A stretch of 32,764 nucleotides of DNA, from assembly GCA_027451405.1 (NCBI GenBank), contig DAIDJM010000027.1:1-32764 (forward strand). The letters run 5' to 3'. Source of the stretch: Acetobacteraceae bacterium (GTDB taxonomy: Bacteria; Pseudomonadota; Alphaproteobacteria; Acetobacterales; Acetobacteraceae). The position numbers were made by a program, and so were the translations under genes. Positions 17,980-26,391 of the stretch are shown here, piece by piece (the stretch's first letter is position 1; each line of letters begins with the position of its first letter). A model generated the notes under the pieces. That model was not told where the DNA came from. It searched no databases and saw nothing but the letters and a program-made list of their open reading frames with translations.

Positions 17980-18279
17980 TCAGACCCAGTGACCCGGGAT
18001 CCAGCGCCACCGCCCGTAGGCGCCGAGTTGCCAATGCCCCGGGACCCAGCGGCCGTAACGCGGCGGCCGCACCACCCAGTGCCGGCCTACCCACACATAG
18101 CGATAGCCGTTCCAGCGCCAGTAGCCCGGGATCAGCGTGTAACCCGGGCCCGGCGCCGGGGGCGGCGCGCCGTATTCCATCTGCGGCGGCGGCGGCGCGA
18201 CGGTCTGCGCCAGCGCCGGCGCCGAGGCGAGCAGCGTCGTGGCGAGCAGTGCCGCGCCGCCGATCGAGGATTTCGTCAT
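17980..18279 (-). CDS. Small exported WXXGXW/YXWQ repeat protein
   Basis: A 99-residue product with a clear signal peptide (MTKSSIGGAALLATTLLASAPALA, cleavage before QT), a proline-rich spacer, then tandem aromatic-glycine repeats of the form PGYWRWNGYRYVWV, GRWVPGHWQ and GRWRWIPGHWV. These match the WXXGXW/YXWQ (BcpO-related) repeat family of small envelope proteins in alpha- and betaproteobacteria, whose function is unknown. ATG at 18279 has AAGGA seven bases upstream. It lies alone behind a 251-base intergenic region that holds an R repeat and a 16-base palindrome. Confidence 0.82.
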   Translation of the reverse strand: MTKSSIGGAALLATTLLASAPALAQTVAPPPPQMEYGAPPPAPGPGYTLIPGYWRWNGYRYVWVGRHWVVRPPRYGRWVPGHWQLGAYGRWRWIPGHWV

Positions 18280-18390
18280 GGTCAATTCCTTCGTGCAATC
18301 CGTCCCCCGGGCGGGCCCGGTCGACGATCCATAGACGGACCGATCGTACAAGGTTGCGACGGAGCGATGAAGACGGAGACAGCAAGACAT

Positions 18391-18406
18391 AACATTTGGA
18401 AATGTT
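18391..18406. promoter_or_regulatory. Palindrome, possible operator of the WXXGXW gene
   Basis: AACATTT-GG-AAATGTT, a perfect 7-bp inverted repeat, lies 112 bases upstream of the start at 18279 in otherwise GC-rich DNA. The shape suits a dimeric regulator site, but no regulator gene is nearby. Confidence 0.35.
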
Positions 18407-18470
18407 CGAGACGGCCTCGCTCGGACAAAACCCTGCGGTTCAGCCCGGAGCCTGTCCAAAAGAACGGGCA

Positions 18471-18525
18471 TCGGGAGCCTTCCGGCCCCGGCCGGTGCGG
18501 GGCAGAGCCCCGCCCGGCGGAGTCG
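18471..18525 (+). repeat. R repeat downstream of ilvD
   Basis: Diverged R element in plus orientation: GGAGCC-TTCC-GGCCCC, then GGGGC-AGA-GCCCC hairpin and CCGGCGGAG. It ends six bases before the ilvD stop, so its GGAG end faces the 3' end of ilvD. Confidence 0.8.
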
Positions 18526-18530
18526 CGTGC

Positions 18531-20249
18531 TCAGAGGTCGGCATAGCAGACCGACTCGCCCGCCTTCCCCGGATGCGTCACCGCGCCGAGCCGCGCCGGT
18601 CCCGCGAGCTGCGCGAATTTCCAGATCGCGCCGCTGCCATAGCCGGTGGGCCGGGGCGTCCATTGCGCCCGCCGCGCCGCCATCTCCGCCTCGCTCACCC
18701 CCACATCGATCCGTCCCGCCTCCGCATCGATCACCACCGGATCGCCGTCGCGCAGCAGCGCGATCGGCCCCCCCACGGCCGCCTCGGGCCCGACATGACC
18801 GACGCAGAACCCGCGCGTGGCGCCCGAAAACCGGCCATCGGTCACGAGTGCCACCTGCTGACCCATGCCCTGGCCGTAGATCGCCGCGGTGGTGGACAGC
18901 ATCTCGCGCATCCCGGGTCCGCCTTTCGGTCCCTCGTAACGGATGACGATGACGTCGCCCGCCTTGTAGGCCCGCGCCTGCACCGCCGCGAACGCTTCCT
19001 CCTCGCTATCGAAACAAAGCGCCGTGCCTTCGAAGCGCAGCGAAGCAAGGCCCGCCACTTTGACGATCGCGCCCTCGGGTGCCAGCGATCCGCGCAGGCC
19101 CACCACGCCGCCCGTGGGCGAAAGCGGCATCGAAACCGGCCGCACCACGTCCTGATCCTCGGGGAACCGCACCCCCTCGAGCGACTCCGCCAGCGTGCGT
19201 CCGCTCACGGTGAGGCAGTCGCCATGCAGCAGCCCGCCATCGAGCAGCGCGCGCAAAATGACGGGCACGCCGCCGATCCGGTGCACATCGAGCGCCACAT
19301 AGCGCCCGCCCGGCTTCAGATCGGCGATATAGGGCGTGCGCCGCATGATCTCGGCCACTTCCTCCATCGGAAACGAAATCCCGGCCTCGTGCGCGATCGC
19401 CGGCAGATGCAGCGCGGCATTCGTGGAACCACCCGTCGCGCCGACGATGACCGCGGCATTCTCGAGCGCGCGCCTCGTGACGACATCGCGCGGCCGGATA
19501 CCTTTGCGCAACAAATCCATCACCGCGCGCCCGCTCGCGGCGGCCCAGGAATCCCGACCCTCCTCCTCCGCCGGCGCGCCCGCCGAGCCTGGCAGCGCGA
19601 GCCCGATCGCCTCGCTCACCATCGCCATCGTGTTCGCCGTGAACTGCCCGCCGCAGGCACCCGCGCCCGGACAGGCGACCCGTTCGAGCTCCAGCAGCTC
19701 GGCCTCCGGCAACTTGCCGGCCGCATGCTGTCCCACCGCCTCGAACACATCGAGCACGGTCACGTCGCGGCCGTGGAAATGACCCGGCTTGATGCTGCCG
19801 CCATACAAAAACACGCTCGGCACGTTCAGCCGGATCATCGCCATCATGAGGCCCGGCAAACTCTTGTCGCAGCCGGCAAGGCCCACCAGCGCGTCATAGC
19901 CGTGGCCGCGGACCGTCAGCTCCACCGAATCAGCGATCACGTCGCGCGAAACCAGCGAGGCCTTCATCCCCTGATGCCCCATGGCGATGCCATCGGTCAC
20001 CGTGATGGTGGTGAATTCCCGGGGCGTGCCGCCGGCTTCGGCCACGCCGCGCTTCGCCGACTGAGCCTGTCTCGAAAGCGCAATGTTGCAGGGTGCCGCC
20101 TCGTTCCAGCAGGTCGCGACGCCGACGAAGGGCTGCTGTATCTGCTCCGCGTTCAGTCCCATCGCGTAATAGTAGCTTCGATGCGGCGCGCGGCCCGGCC
20201 CCTCGGTGACGTGGCGGGAAGGAAGGCGGCTTTTGTCCCAAGCGTTCAC
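18531..20249 (-). CDS. ilvD: Dihydroxy-acid dehydratase
   Basis: Iron-sulfur enzyme of branched-chain amino acid and pantothenate synthesis; dehydrates 2,3-dihydroxy-isovalerate and its methyl homologue to the 2-keto acids. The 572-residue length fits the family. The three cluster-binding cysteines are visible: Cys54 in WNEAAPC, Cys127 in AGCDKSLPG and Cys199 in [14 protein letters not shown]. The start is GTG at 20249, with AGGAG eight bases upstream in addition to the GGAGGC of an R repeat further up. It stands alone; no other ilv genes are in the window. Its stop lies six bases from the next R repeat. Confidence 0.96.
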   Translation of the reverse strand: MNAWDKSRLPSRHVTEGPGRAPHRSYYYAMGLNAEQIQQPFVGVATCWNEAAPCNIALSRQAQSAKRGVAEAGGTPREFTTITVTDGIAMGHQGMKASLVSRDVIADSVELTVRGHGYDALVGLAGCDKSLPGLMMAMIRLNVPSVFLYGGSIKPGHFHGRDVTVLDVFEAVGQHAAGKLPEAELLELERVACPGAGACGGQFTANTMAMVSEAIGLALPGSAGAPAEEEGRDSWAAASGRAVMDLLRKGIRPRDVVTRRALENAAVIVGATGGSTNAALHLPAIAHEAGISFPMEEVAEIMRRTPYIADLKPGGRYVALDVHRIGGVPVILRALLDGGLLHGDCLTVSGRTLAESLEGVRFPEDQDVVRPVSMPLSPTGGVVGLRGSLAPEGAIVKVAGLASLRFEGTALCFDSEEEAFAAVQARAYKAGDVIVIRYEGPKGGPGMREMLSTTAAIYGQGMGQQVALVTDGRFSGATRGFCVGHVGPEAAVGGPIALLRDGDPVVIDAEAGRIDVGVSEAEMAARRAQWTPRPTGYGSGAIWKFAQLAGPARLGAVTHPGKAGESVCYADL

Positions 20250-20264
20250 GCGGTGGTCTCCTGT

Positions 20265-20328
20265 GCCTCCGGCGGGCAGGGGGCTTTGCCCCCTGCACCC
20301 CCACTGGGGCCGGAAGGCCCCAGACCCC
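20265..20328 (-). repeat. R repeat upstream of ilvD
   Basis: R element on the minus strand: GGGGTCTGGGGCC, loop TTCC, GGCCCCAGTGGGGG, hairpin CAGGGGGC-AAA-GCCCCCTG, then CCGCCGGAGGC. The GGAGGC end faces the ilvD start 16 bases away, but a separate AGGAG lies closer to the GTG. Confidence 0.92.
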
Positions 20329-20431
20329 TTCAGTTTGGAGGGGTGGCCCCGGTCTGTCTAATGGGGCGCGATTGCGTGCCCGGCGAAAACCAAGCACGGT
20401 GCCGGTCCGCAATTATCACAGGGCAACATCC

Positions 20432-22042
20432 GTGCGCCTCTCCTCGCTTTTCGCGGCCGCAACACTGCTCGCCGCCACCTCCGCGACAGCCGCCACCGCG
20501 CTCAATCCGGCCCTGCCCCCGCTGGTCCGCGACGCGATCGCGCCCCGCCTCGGCGACGCGGCCCCCGACCTGCCGATGCATCTTTCCATCAGCCTGCCGC
20601 TCCGGCATCTACCCCTGCTCGACGCCGCGCTGCGCTCCACCTACGACCCAGCCAGCCCCAGTTTCCGCCACTATCTCTCGGTCGCGCAATTCACCGACCG
20701 TTTCGGACCGACGCTGCAGGATTACCGCCAGGCCGCCGCTTTCTTCGCCGCCCAGGGTCTCACCGTTCGCGCCGATGCGCCGAACCATTTCCTGCTGCAG
20801 GTCGATGGGCGCGCCGCCGACATCGAGCGCGTCTTCCACGTGACGATCGGCCTCTACCAGCACCCGACCGAAAACCGCACCTTCTATGCCCCCGACCGCG
20901 AACCCTCGGTCGACACCACGGTCCCGCTGCTCGAGATCATGGGTCTCGACAACGCGGTCCTGCCCTATTCGCGTCTCGCTCATGCGCCCGCCGGCGCGCC
21001 GGCCGCGCGTGTGACCGGCTCCGGCCCCGGCGGCTATTTCATTGGCTCCGACATCCGCACCGCCTACTATCCCAAAGGCACGCTCACCGGCGCCGGACAA
21101 TCGATCGGGCTGATGGAGCTCGCGGGCTTCAACGTCGCCGACGTGACCCTCTTTTTCAACAGCCATTACGGCGCCGCGAACACGGTGCCGATCGTCGGCG
21201 TGCAGACCGACAGTCTCGGCCTCGGTTGCGGGTCCGGCTGCGACGACAGCGAGCAGGCACTCGACATCGAATATGCGATCTCGATGGCGCCTGGCCTCGC
21301 CCAGGTCCAGGTCTATGTCGGCTCCTCCGCGGAAGACGTGCTCAACCGCATGGCCTCCGACAATACGAGCAAGGTGCTCAGCACCTCCTGGGGCTGGGCG
21401 AAGCATTTCGCGACCGACGACGCCCTGTTCAAGGAATTCGCGCTTCAGGGCCAGACCAACCTGACTGCGAGTGGCGACTATTCGACGCTGCTGGCAAGCG
21501 GTCCCTGGCCGGAAGAGGACGCGAACATCACCGCGGTCGGGGGCACCAACCTGACGACCAAAACACCCGGCGGCACCTATGCCCGCGAAACGGGCTGGGC
21601 GGACAGCGCAAGCGGCCCCTCGCTCGACAAAACCATCACCATCCCCGCCTACCAGCTGCCCTTCATCACCACCGCGAACCACGGCTCCACCACGCTGCGC
21701 AACGTTTCCGACATTGCGGCGATCGCGGGCTTTCAACTCGAAATCTGCGCCAACGGCACCTGCACGGGCGGCTATGGCGGCACGAGTTTTGCGTCGCCAA
21801 TCTGGGCAGGTTTCATCGCCCTGGCCAACCAGAGAGCGGTTGCGCTCGGCAAACCGGTGCTCGGCTTCCTGAACCCGATCGTCTACAAAATCGCCGGCAA
21901 CGCCACGCTCTACCCGACCGCGTTTCACGACCCGATCCATGGCAAGAGCGGGAAATATCCCTGCACACCGGGCTACGACCTCGTGACCGGCGTCGGCACG
22001 CCGAAGGGCTTCGGCACGATCAGCGCGCTGATCAATCCATGA
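20432..22042 (+). CDS. Secreted S53-family (sedolisin/kumamolisin-like) serine-carboxyl peptidase
   Basis: Acid-active extracellular endopeptidase made as a proenzyme. From GTG 20432 the 536-residue product has a signal peptide (MRLSSLFAAATLLAATSATA) and an activation propeptide at about residues 45-180 (LPLRHLPLLDAALRSTYDPASPSFRHYLS). The catalytic domain has Glu274 and Asp278 (EQALD), the oxyanion Asp349 (ASGDYS) and the nucleophile Ser452 in GGTSFASP. The C-terminal calcium site DLVTGVGTP is present. GGTS replaces the more common SGTS. In-frame GTG 20399 and TTG 20372 would give a longer, more basic N-terminus. It is monocistronic and convergent with the VWA gene. Extracellular acid proteolysis suits an acid-dwelling host, though that is inference. 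Confidence 0.93.
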   Translation: MRLSSLFAAATLLAATSATAATALNPALPPLVRDAIAPRLGDAAPDLPMHLSISLPLRHLPLLDAALRSTYDPASPSFRHYLSVAQFTDRFGPTLQDYRQAAAFFAAQGLTVRADAPNHFLLQVDGRAADIERVFHVTIGLYQHPTENRTFYAPDREPSVDTTVPLLEIMGLDNAVLPYSRLAHAPAGAPAARVTGSGPGGYFIGSDIRTAYYPKGTLTGAGQSIGLMELAGFNVADVTLFFNSHYGAANTVPIVGVQTDSLGLGCGSGCDDSEQALDIEYAISMAPGLAQVQVYVGSSAEDVLNRMASDNTSKVLSTSWGWAKHFATDDALFKEFALQGQTNLTASGDYSTLLASGPWPEEDANITAVGGTNLTTKTPGGTYARETGWADSASGPSLDKTITIPAYQLPFITTANHGSTTLRNVSDIAAIAGFQLEICANGTCTGGYGGTSFASPIWAGFIALANQRAVALGKPVLGFLNPIVYKIAGNATLYPTAFHDPIHGKSGKYPCTPGYDLVTGVGTPKGFGTISALINP

Positions 22043-22075
22043 TCAGGAAGCCTATTCGCGGTTGAGGCGTGCCCC

Positions 22076-22132
22076 CGGCGGCCCGGGCTCTGCCCAGTAC
22101 AAGCTGGGCCGGAAGGCCCCAGGCCCCATGAC
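22076..22132 (-). repeat. R repeat, degenerate copy after the S53 peptidase
   Basis: The order GGCGGCCCGGGC-TCTGCCC, ACAAGCTGGG, CCGG-AAGG-CCCC, AGGCCCC matches the minus-strand R element. Its gene-proximal end faces the peptidase stop 34 bases away. It shares the ACAAGCTGGG variant with the copy at 1603-1640. Confidence 0.75.
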
Positions 22133-22175
22133 TTTGAATCAGCCGTGCTGCCGGAACGGCCTCTTCAAGTGATAA

Positions 22176-22240
22176 GGTCTGGGGCCCTTCGGCCCCAGCG
22201 GAGGGTCCAGGGAGGCAGAGCCTTCCTGGCCGCCGGAGGC
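22176..22240 (+). repeat. R repeat facing the 3' end of the VWA gene
   Basis: R element in plus orientation: GGTCTGGGGCC, loop CTTC, GGCCCCAGCGG, imperfect second hairpin (CCAGGGAGGC against GCCTTCCTGG), then CCGCCGGAGGC. It ends 38 bases before the VWA stop. Together with the previous copy it fills the gap between two convergent genes. Confidence 0.9.
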
Positions 22241-22277
22241 AATCCGGCACGCCGCCCGCGAAGGCTGTCTACATCCC

Positions 22278-23456
22278 TCAGTGCGACAATTCCCGCGTCA
22301 TCGCCTCGATCCCGGCGAGCGTCAGCGGATACATGCGCCCTTGCAACAACTCCCGCAGCATCCGTGTCGATGGCGTATAATCCCACGCGGTGTCCTGCAC
22401 CGGATTGAGCCAGGCCGCGCCACGGAAATGCGCGAGCAGCCGCTCCAGCCAGACGCGCCCCGGCTCCGCATTCCAATGCTCCACGCTCCCGCCCGCCTGC
22501 ACGATCTCATACGGGCTCATCGCCGCATCGCCGACGAAGATCAGCTTGTAATCCGGCCCGAAGCTGCGCAGCAGCGTCTCCGTCTCGAACCCGCTCGACT
22601 CGCGCCGCTGGTTCTCGCGCCACAACCGCTCATAGACGCAGTTGTGGAAATAGAAATGCGCGTAATACTTGAACTCGCTGCGCACCGCTGAGAAGAGTTG
22701 TTCCGACTGCTGGACGTGATCGTCCATCGATCCACCCACATCGAGCAGCAGCAGGAGTTTCACGGCATTGTGCCGCTCCGGCACCATCCGCAGGTCGAGC
22801 GAGCCCCCGTTATGGGCGGTCGCCTGGATGGTGCCCGCCATGTCGAGCTCGACGGCGGCACCGGTGCGGGCGAACCGCCGCAACCGGCGCAGCGCCAGTT
22901 TCATGCCGCGCGTGCCGAGTTCCACATCCCCGTCGAGATCGCGGAATTCGCGCCGGTCCCAAACCTTGACGGCACGCCGGTGCCGGCTTTCCGCCTGGCC
23001 GATCCTCACCCCTTCAGGATTGTAGCCATGGGCGCCGAACGGCGAGGTCCCCCCGGTGCCGACCCATCGATTGCCGCCCTGATGCCGCCCCTGCTGCTCG
23101 GCCAGCCTTTCCCGCAATGTCTGCATCAGCTTGTCGAACCCGCCCAGCGCCTCGACCGCCGCCATCTCCTCCGGCGATAGATGCGCCTCCGCGATCTTCC
23201 GCAGCCAGTCCTCCGGCAATTCCACCGGGCTCACGCCCTGGGCAGGTTCGAGCCCGCGAAACACCTCCGCGAACACGCGATCGAACCGGTCGAGATGCCA
23301 CTCGTCCTTGACCAGGGCCGCGCGCGCGAGCGCGTAGAAATCCTCGACCTGGTACGCGGCGACACCCGCCCGCATAGCGCCCATCAGCGTGAGAAACTCG
23401 GTCATCGAGACCGGCAGACCCGCCGCCCGCAATTGCGCGACGAAGCGCGGAAACAT
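22278..23456 (-). CDS. VWA domain-containing CoxE-like protein
   Basis: A 392-residue cytosolic protein of the CoxE/COG3552-COG3825 type. An N-terminal helical region (residues 1-120) is followed by a charged linker and a von Willebrand A domain from about residue 230. The metal-site motif reads DVGGSMDD (239-246) instead of the classical DxSxS, a variant I associate with this subfamily. Such proteins usually work with a MoxR-type AAA+ ATPase in metalloenzyme maturation, but no such ATPase is in the window. ATG at 23456 lies four bases after the stop of the FAD oxidase, so it is probably co-translated with it; the frame stays open upstream inside that gene. Its substrate is unknown. Confidence 0.82.
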   Translation of the reverse strand: MFPRFVAQLRAAGLPVSMTEFLTLMGAMRAGVAAYQVEDFYALARAALVKDEWHLDRFDRVFAEVFRGLEPAQGVSPVELPEDWLRKIAEAHLSPEEMAAVEALGGFDKLMQTLRERLAEQQGRHQGGNRWVGTGGTSPFGAHGYNPEGVRIGQAESRHRRAVKVWDRREFRDLDGDVELGTRGMKLALRRLRRFARTGAAVELDMAGTIQATAHNGGSLDLRMVPERHNAVKLLLLLDVGGSMDDHVQQSEQLFSAVRSEFKYYAHFYFHNCVYERLWRENQRRESSGFETETLLRSFGPDYKLIFVGDAAMSPYEIVQAGGSVEHWNAEPGRVWLERLLAHFRGAAWLNPVQDTAWDYTPSTRMLRELLQGRMYPLTLAGIEAMTRELSH

Positions 23457-23460
23457 CCGC

Positions 23461-24786
23461 TCAGGCCTCGCGGATCCGCAGGCGCCGCGCCATGTCCGAC
23501 TGGATCGCACCCTCCGGATCGATTTCGCTCAGAACCTCGCGGAAGGCCGGAAATTCCGGATACATCCGCCGGAACATATCGCCATCGAGCAGCGCATCCT
23601 TGGCGAGATAGACCCGCCCGCCATAGCGCAGCACGATGCCGCACAGCTCGGCATACAGCGACTCGACGCCGTCCCAGGCCGGAAAATCCAGGGCAAGCGT
23701 GAAGCCCGGCTGCGGAAACGAGAGATACCCCGCCCGGCCCGCGCCCATTCGTTTCAGGACCGCCAGGAAAGAGGCCCGACCGCACCGGGCGATGATCTCG
23801 AGCAACGCCGTCAGTGCCGCCGGCCCGCTCGCGAACGGCAGCACGCACTGGAACTGGTAGAAGCCGCGCCGGCCGTAGATCCGGTTCCAATCGTGCAGCG
23901 CGTCGAGCGGATAGAGAAACCGCCGGTAATGCACGCGGCGCTCCCGCCCCGTGCGCGGCACGTGCCGGTAGTAGAGCGCGTTGAAGGTCCGCACGCTGAA
24001 CGGGTTGAGCGCAATGCCCGGAAAATCGAACGGCACCCGCAAAGCGTGTTCGCTGTCCGCGAAGTTCGCCGCATCCGGCTCCGCGGTTTCCAGAATGCCT
24101 CGCCCGAGCGCCGCCCCCGTCGCGGTGCCGTCGATCCAGCCCACGGCATAGGTGGCTCCCGCCGCCTCTTCCATGCATGCCAGGAAATCGTCGAGATCGG
24201 CAACGCGCCGCTCTCGCACGCGCACCGTGTTGCCCGGCACTTTCTGCATCCGGAACGAGACTCGCGTGATGAACCCGGTGAGCCCAAGCCCCCCGGCGGT
24301 CGCCGCGAACAGCTCGCTGCCCGGCTCCACTTCCTGCCGCGTACCGTCCGGCAGGAGCAGCGACAGCGACGTCACATGCTGCGCGAAGCTGCCGGCCGTC
24401 TCATGGTTTTTGCCATGCACGTCATGCGCGACGGCGCCGCCGATGGTAGCGAATCCGGTCCCCGGCGTCACCGGCGCGAGGAACCCGAGCGGCAGGAACT
24501 CCCGCAGCAGCGTGCGGAAATCGACACCCGGCTCGACCGTCAGAATGCCGCTCCGCTCGTCGAACGAGAGAATGCGCGCCAGCCGCTCGGTCATCAGCGC
24601 GGCGCCGCCGCCATTCACCGCGCAATCGCCATAGGAGCGACCGGCGCCCCGGAACACCGTGCCGCGATGTTGCAGCCCCGCGGCGAGGGCCGCGGCGGCC
24701 TCGTCGGCATGCGCCGGCCAGCCTGCCTGCATGCGCGACCGGCTCGCCCGTCCCCACCCCGTCAGTGTCGCTTCGCTCTGCCGCAT
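23461..24786 (-). CDS. DprE1-like FAD-binding oxidoreductase
   Basis: A 441-residue FAD-dependent oxidase of the vanillyl-alcohol-oxidase fold, most like decaprenylphosphoryl-beta-D-ribose 2'-oxidase (DprE1). RGAGRSYGD at 46-54 binds FAD, and GGAVAHDVHGKNH at 116-128 matches the segment that carries His132 in mycobacteria. YLAKDA at 393-398 holds the lysine corresponding to the active-site Lys418, and the C-terminus SDMARRL also matches. The likely reaction is oxidation of the 2'-hydroxyl of polyprenyl-phosphoribose, half of the epimerisation to arabinose. The preceding HAD-UbiA gene fits the step before. ATG at 24786 was chosen; ATG 24834 would add 16 residues encoded by the T repeat. No Shine-Dalgarno is visible because a T hairpin occupies the site. 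Confidence 0.85.
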   Translation of the reverse strand: MRQSEATLTGWGRASRSRMQAGWPAHADEAAAALAAGLQHRGTVFRGAGRSYGDCAVNGGGAALMTERLARILSFDERSGILTVEPGVDFRTLLREFLPLGFLAPVTPGTGFATIGGAVAHDVHGKNHETAGSFAQHVTSLSLLLPDGTRQEVEPGSELFAATAGGLGLTGFITRVSFRMQKVPGNTVRVRERRVADLDDFLACMEEAAGATYAVGWIDGTATGAALGRGILETAEPDAANFADSEHALRVPFDFPGIALNPFSVRTFNALYYRHVPRTGRERRVHYRRFLYPLDALHDWNRIYGRRGFYQFQCVLPFASGPAALTALLEIIARCGRASFLAVLKRMGAGRAGYLSFPQPGFTLALDFPAWDGVESLYAELCGIVLRYGGRVYLAKDALLDGDMFRRMYPEFPAFREVLSEIDPEGAIQSDMARRLRIREA

Positions 24787-24789
24787 GGT

Positions 24790-24906
24790 TTGTTCTTTTT
24801 TTGAAAAAAAAGAACCAAAAAAACTTTTTCGCATTTGACGGGCGTTCCAGCCACCCCGCCCAAACGGGTAAAGTCTTTTTGCTTCTTTTTCTTCAGAAAA
24901 AGAAGA
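24790..24906. repeat. T repeat pair between HAD-UbiA and DprE1-like genes
   Basis: Two AT-rich hairpins, organised like the pair at 4254-4370. The left one runs 24792-24815 (GTTCTTTTTT against AAAAAAGAAC). The right one has stem CTTCTTTTTCT 24882-24892 pairing with 24895-24905. Flanks AACCAAAAAAACTT and AAGTCTTTTTGC are roughly inverted. It lies inside an operon-like run, the left hairpin ending a few bases from the start codon at 24786. Confidence 0.85.
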
Positions 24907-24915
24907 AAACTTTCT

Positions 24916-26391
24916 TTAAACGCTCCCCGCCACCACCGTCGCGACGCCTACCCCCAAAGCCAGCAGACTGGTCCGATCCCGTAACGCAAACACCACCGGA
25001 TCGTCATGCAGCTCGCCGCGATTGGCGAGAATCAGCAGCCGGCTGACCCAATAGAGCAGCAGCGGACACAGCAGCCAAAGCGCCTGCGGGCGCCCATAAA
25101 GCACCCGCACTTCCGGACTGTTCACATAAAGCGCCAGCACCAGCACCGCCATGGTTCCGCTGGCGGAAGCAAGCCCCCGCAGCATGTCGAGATCCTCGGG
25201 CCGGTAGCCGCGCCCGGCGATCCCGGCGGTTCCGCCGGCCCGCACATGCTGCGTGATCTCGGTCAGCCGTTTCACGATCGCCAGTGCGAAGAACAGGAAC
25301 ATCGAGAAGGCGAGCAGCCAGGGCGAGACGCCGATCCCGGTCGCAGCCCCTCCGGCGAACACCCGCACCGTGTAGAGCGCCGCGAGCGTCACCACGTCGA
25401 GCGCCGCGCGTCGTTTCAGCGCAAAGGAATAGCCGAGCGTGACCGCGTAATAGCCCAGCAGCATCGGCAGGAACGCGAAGGGCAGCAGCAACGCCAGGAC
25501 GATCCCGCCGAAGAACGTGCCGCCGAGCAGCGCCGGCGCCAGCCGGAGCGGCAATCTGCCGCTCGCGAAGGGGCGGTGACGTTTGGTGCGGTGCCTGCGG
25601 TCATGCGCCAGATCGAGCAGATCGTTCAGCACATAGACGCTCGAGGCACACAGGCTGAAGGCGAGGAAAGCAACCGAAGCCGCCGTCAGTGTCGGGGTGT
25701 CCCAGCGATGCGCGCCGAAAGCCGGCAGCAGCACGAGCACGTTCTTCGACCATTGATGCAGCCGTAATTCCCGCCGCAGCAGATCGAACCGCGCCCGCCA
25801 GTCGGGCGCCTCGCCCAGCACGGTCACCTCCGCACCGCTTTCGGCGATCACACGGTCGCGCAACGATGCCGGGACGGCGACGAGAATCGCCCGCGCCGCA
25901 TGCCGCCACACCGCGCGATCCGCCGGCGCATCGCCCGCGTAATCGAAGCCGCGCTCGCCGAACCGCCCGACCAGCGCCCGCGCCTTCGCGGCCCCTTTGA
26001 GATTGTGGCCCAGCTCGCTCGCGATCACGCCGTCGAACAGGCCGAGATGCGCGGCGACGCGCTCCGCGACCACGCGATCCGCGGCCGTCACCAGATAGAC
26101 CGGCCGCCCGCTTGCCCGCGCCGCGCGCGCGAGCGCCAGCACTTCCTCATTATAGACGAGCGATACCGGGTCCGGAACAAACGCCTCGGCCAGGCGGTGC
26201 TTGAACGCGGCGCGACCGCGGCCGAGCGACGGCAGCGCGCGCAGCAGGGCGCGCTTGCGGTGCGCGGCCAGCGCGAGCGCGGTCTCCACCAATGTGTCGG
26301 TCCGGCACACCGTGCCGTCGAGATCGAGCGCGAGCGGCACCTGCCGCGCGGCCGCGGCTTCCGGAAGGTCGAGGATCGCGGCCTCGCTCAT
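24916..26391 (-). CDS. HAD phosphatase-UbiA prenyltransferase fusion (putative polyprenyl-phosphate phosphoribosyltransferase)
   Basis: A 491-residue two-domain protein. Residues 1-200 form a HAD phosphatase: DLDGT at 23-27 (nucleophile Asp23, Asp25), VTAAD at 101-105, Lys132 and GDAPAD at 153-158. Residues 205-491 form a UbiA-type membrane transferase with HQWSKNVLVLLP at 212-223, NDLLDLAHD at 256-264 (Mg-prenyl phosphate site) and about eight helices. This second part resembles DppR/Rv3806c, which joins PRPP to decaprenyl phosphate; the HAD part could then remove the 5-phosphate. ATG at 26391 overlaps the upstream gene's stop by 4 bases (ATGA). The frame extends further upstream only inside that gene. 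The T repeat separates it from the DprE1-like gene. A menaquinone or haem-O type role is less likely given the KN-LVL motif and neighbour. Confidence 0.87.
   Translation of the reverse strand: MSEAAILDLPEAAAARQVPLALDLDGTVCRTDTLVETALALAAHRKRALLRALPSLGRGRAAFKHRLAEAFVPDPVSLVYNEEVLALARAARASGRPVYLVTAADRVVAERVAAHLGLFDGVIASELGHNLKGAAKARALVGRFGERGFDYAGDAPADRAVWRHAARAILVAVPASLRDRVIAESGAEVTVLGEAPDWRARFDLLRRELRLHQWSKNVLVLLPAFGAHRWDTPTLTAASVAFLAFSLCASSVYVLNDLLDLAHDRRHRTKRHRPFASGRLPLRLAPALLGGTFFGGIVLALLLPFAFLPMLLGYYAVTLGYSFALKRRAALDVVTLAALYTVRVFAGGAATGIGVSPWLLAFSMFLFFALAIVKRLTEITQHVRAGGTAGIAGRGYRPEDLDMLRGLASASGTMAVLVLALYVNSPEVRVLYGRPQALWLLCPLLLYWVSRLLILANRGELHDDPVVFALRDRTSLLALGVGVATVVAGSV

Noticed and set aside
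18396-20843. 815-codon plus-strand open frame opposite ilvD
   Set aside because: It is the antisense of ilvD joined to repeat sequence and the start of the S53 gene in the wrong frame; no domain is present.
23402-24178. Two-gene split or frameshift in the DprE1-like oxidase
   Set aside because: The apparent second frame is a shadow; the main frame is continuous with all FAD and active-site motifs.
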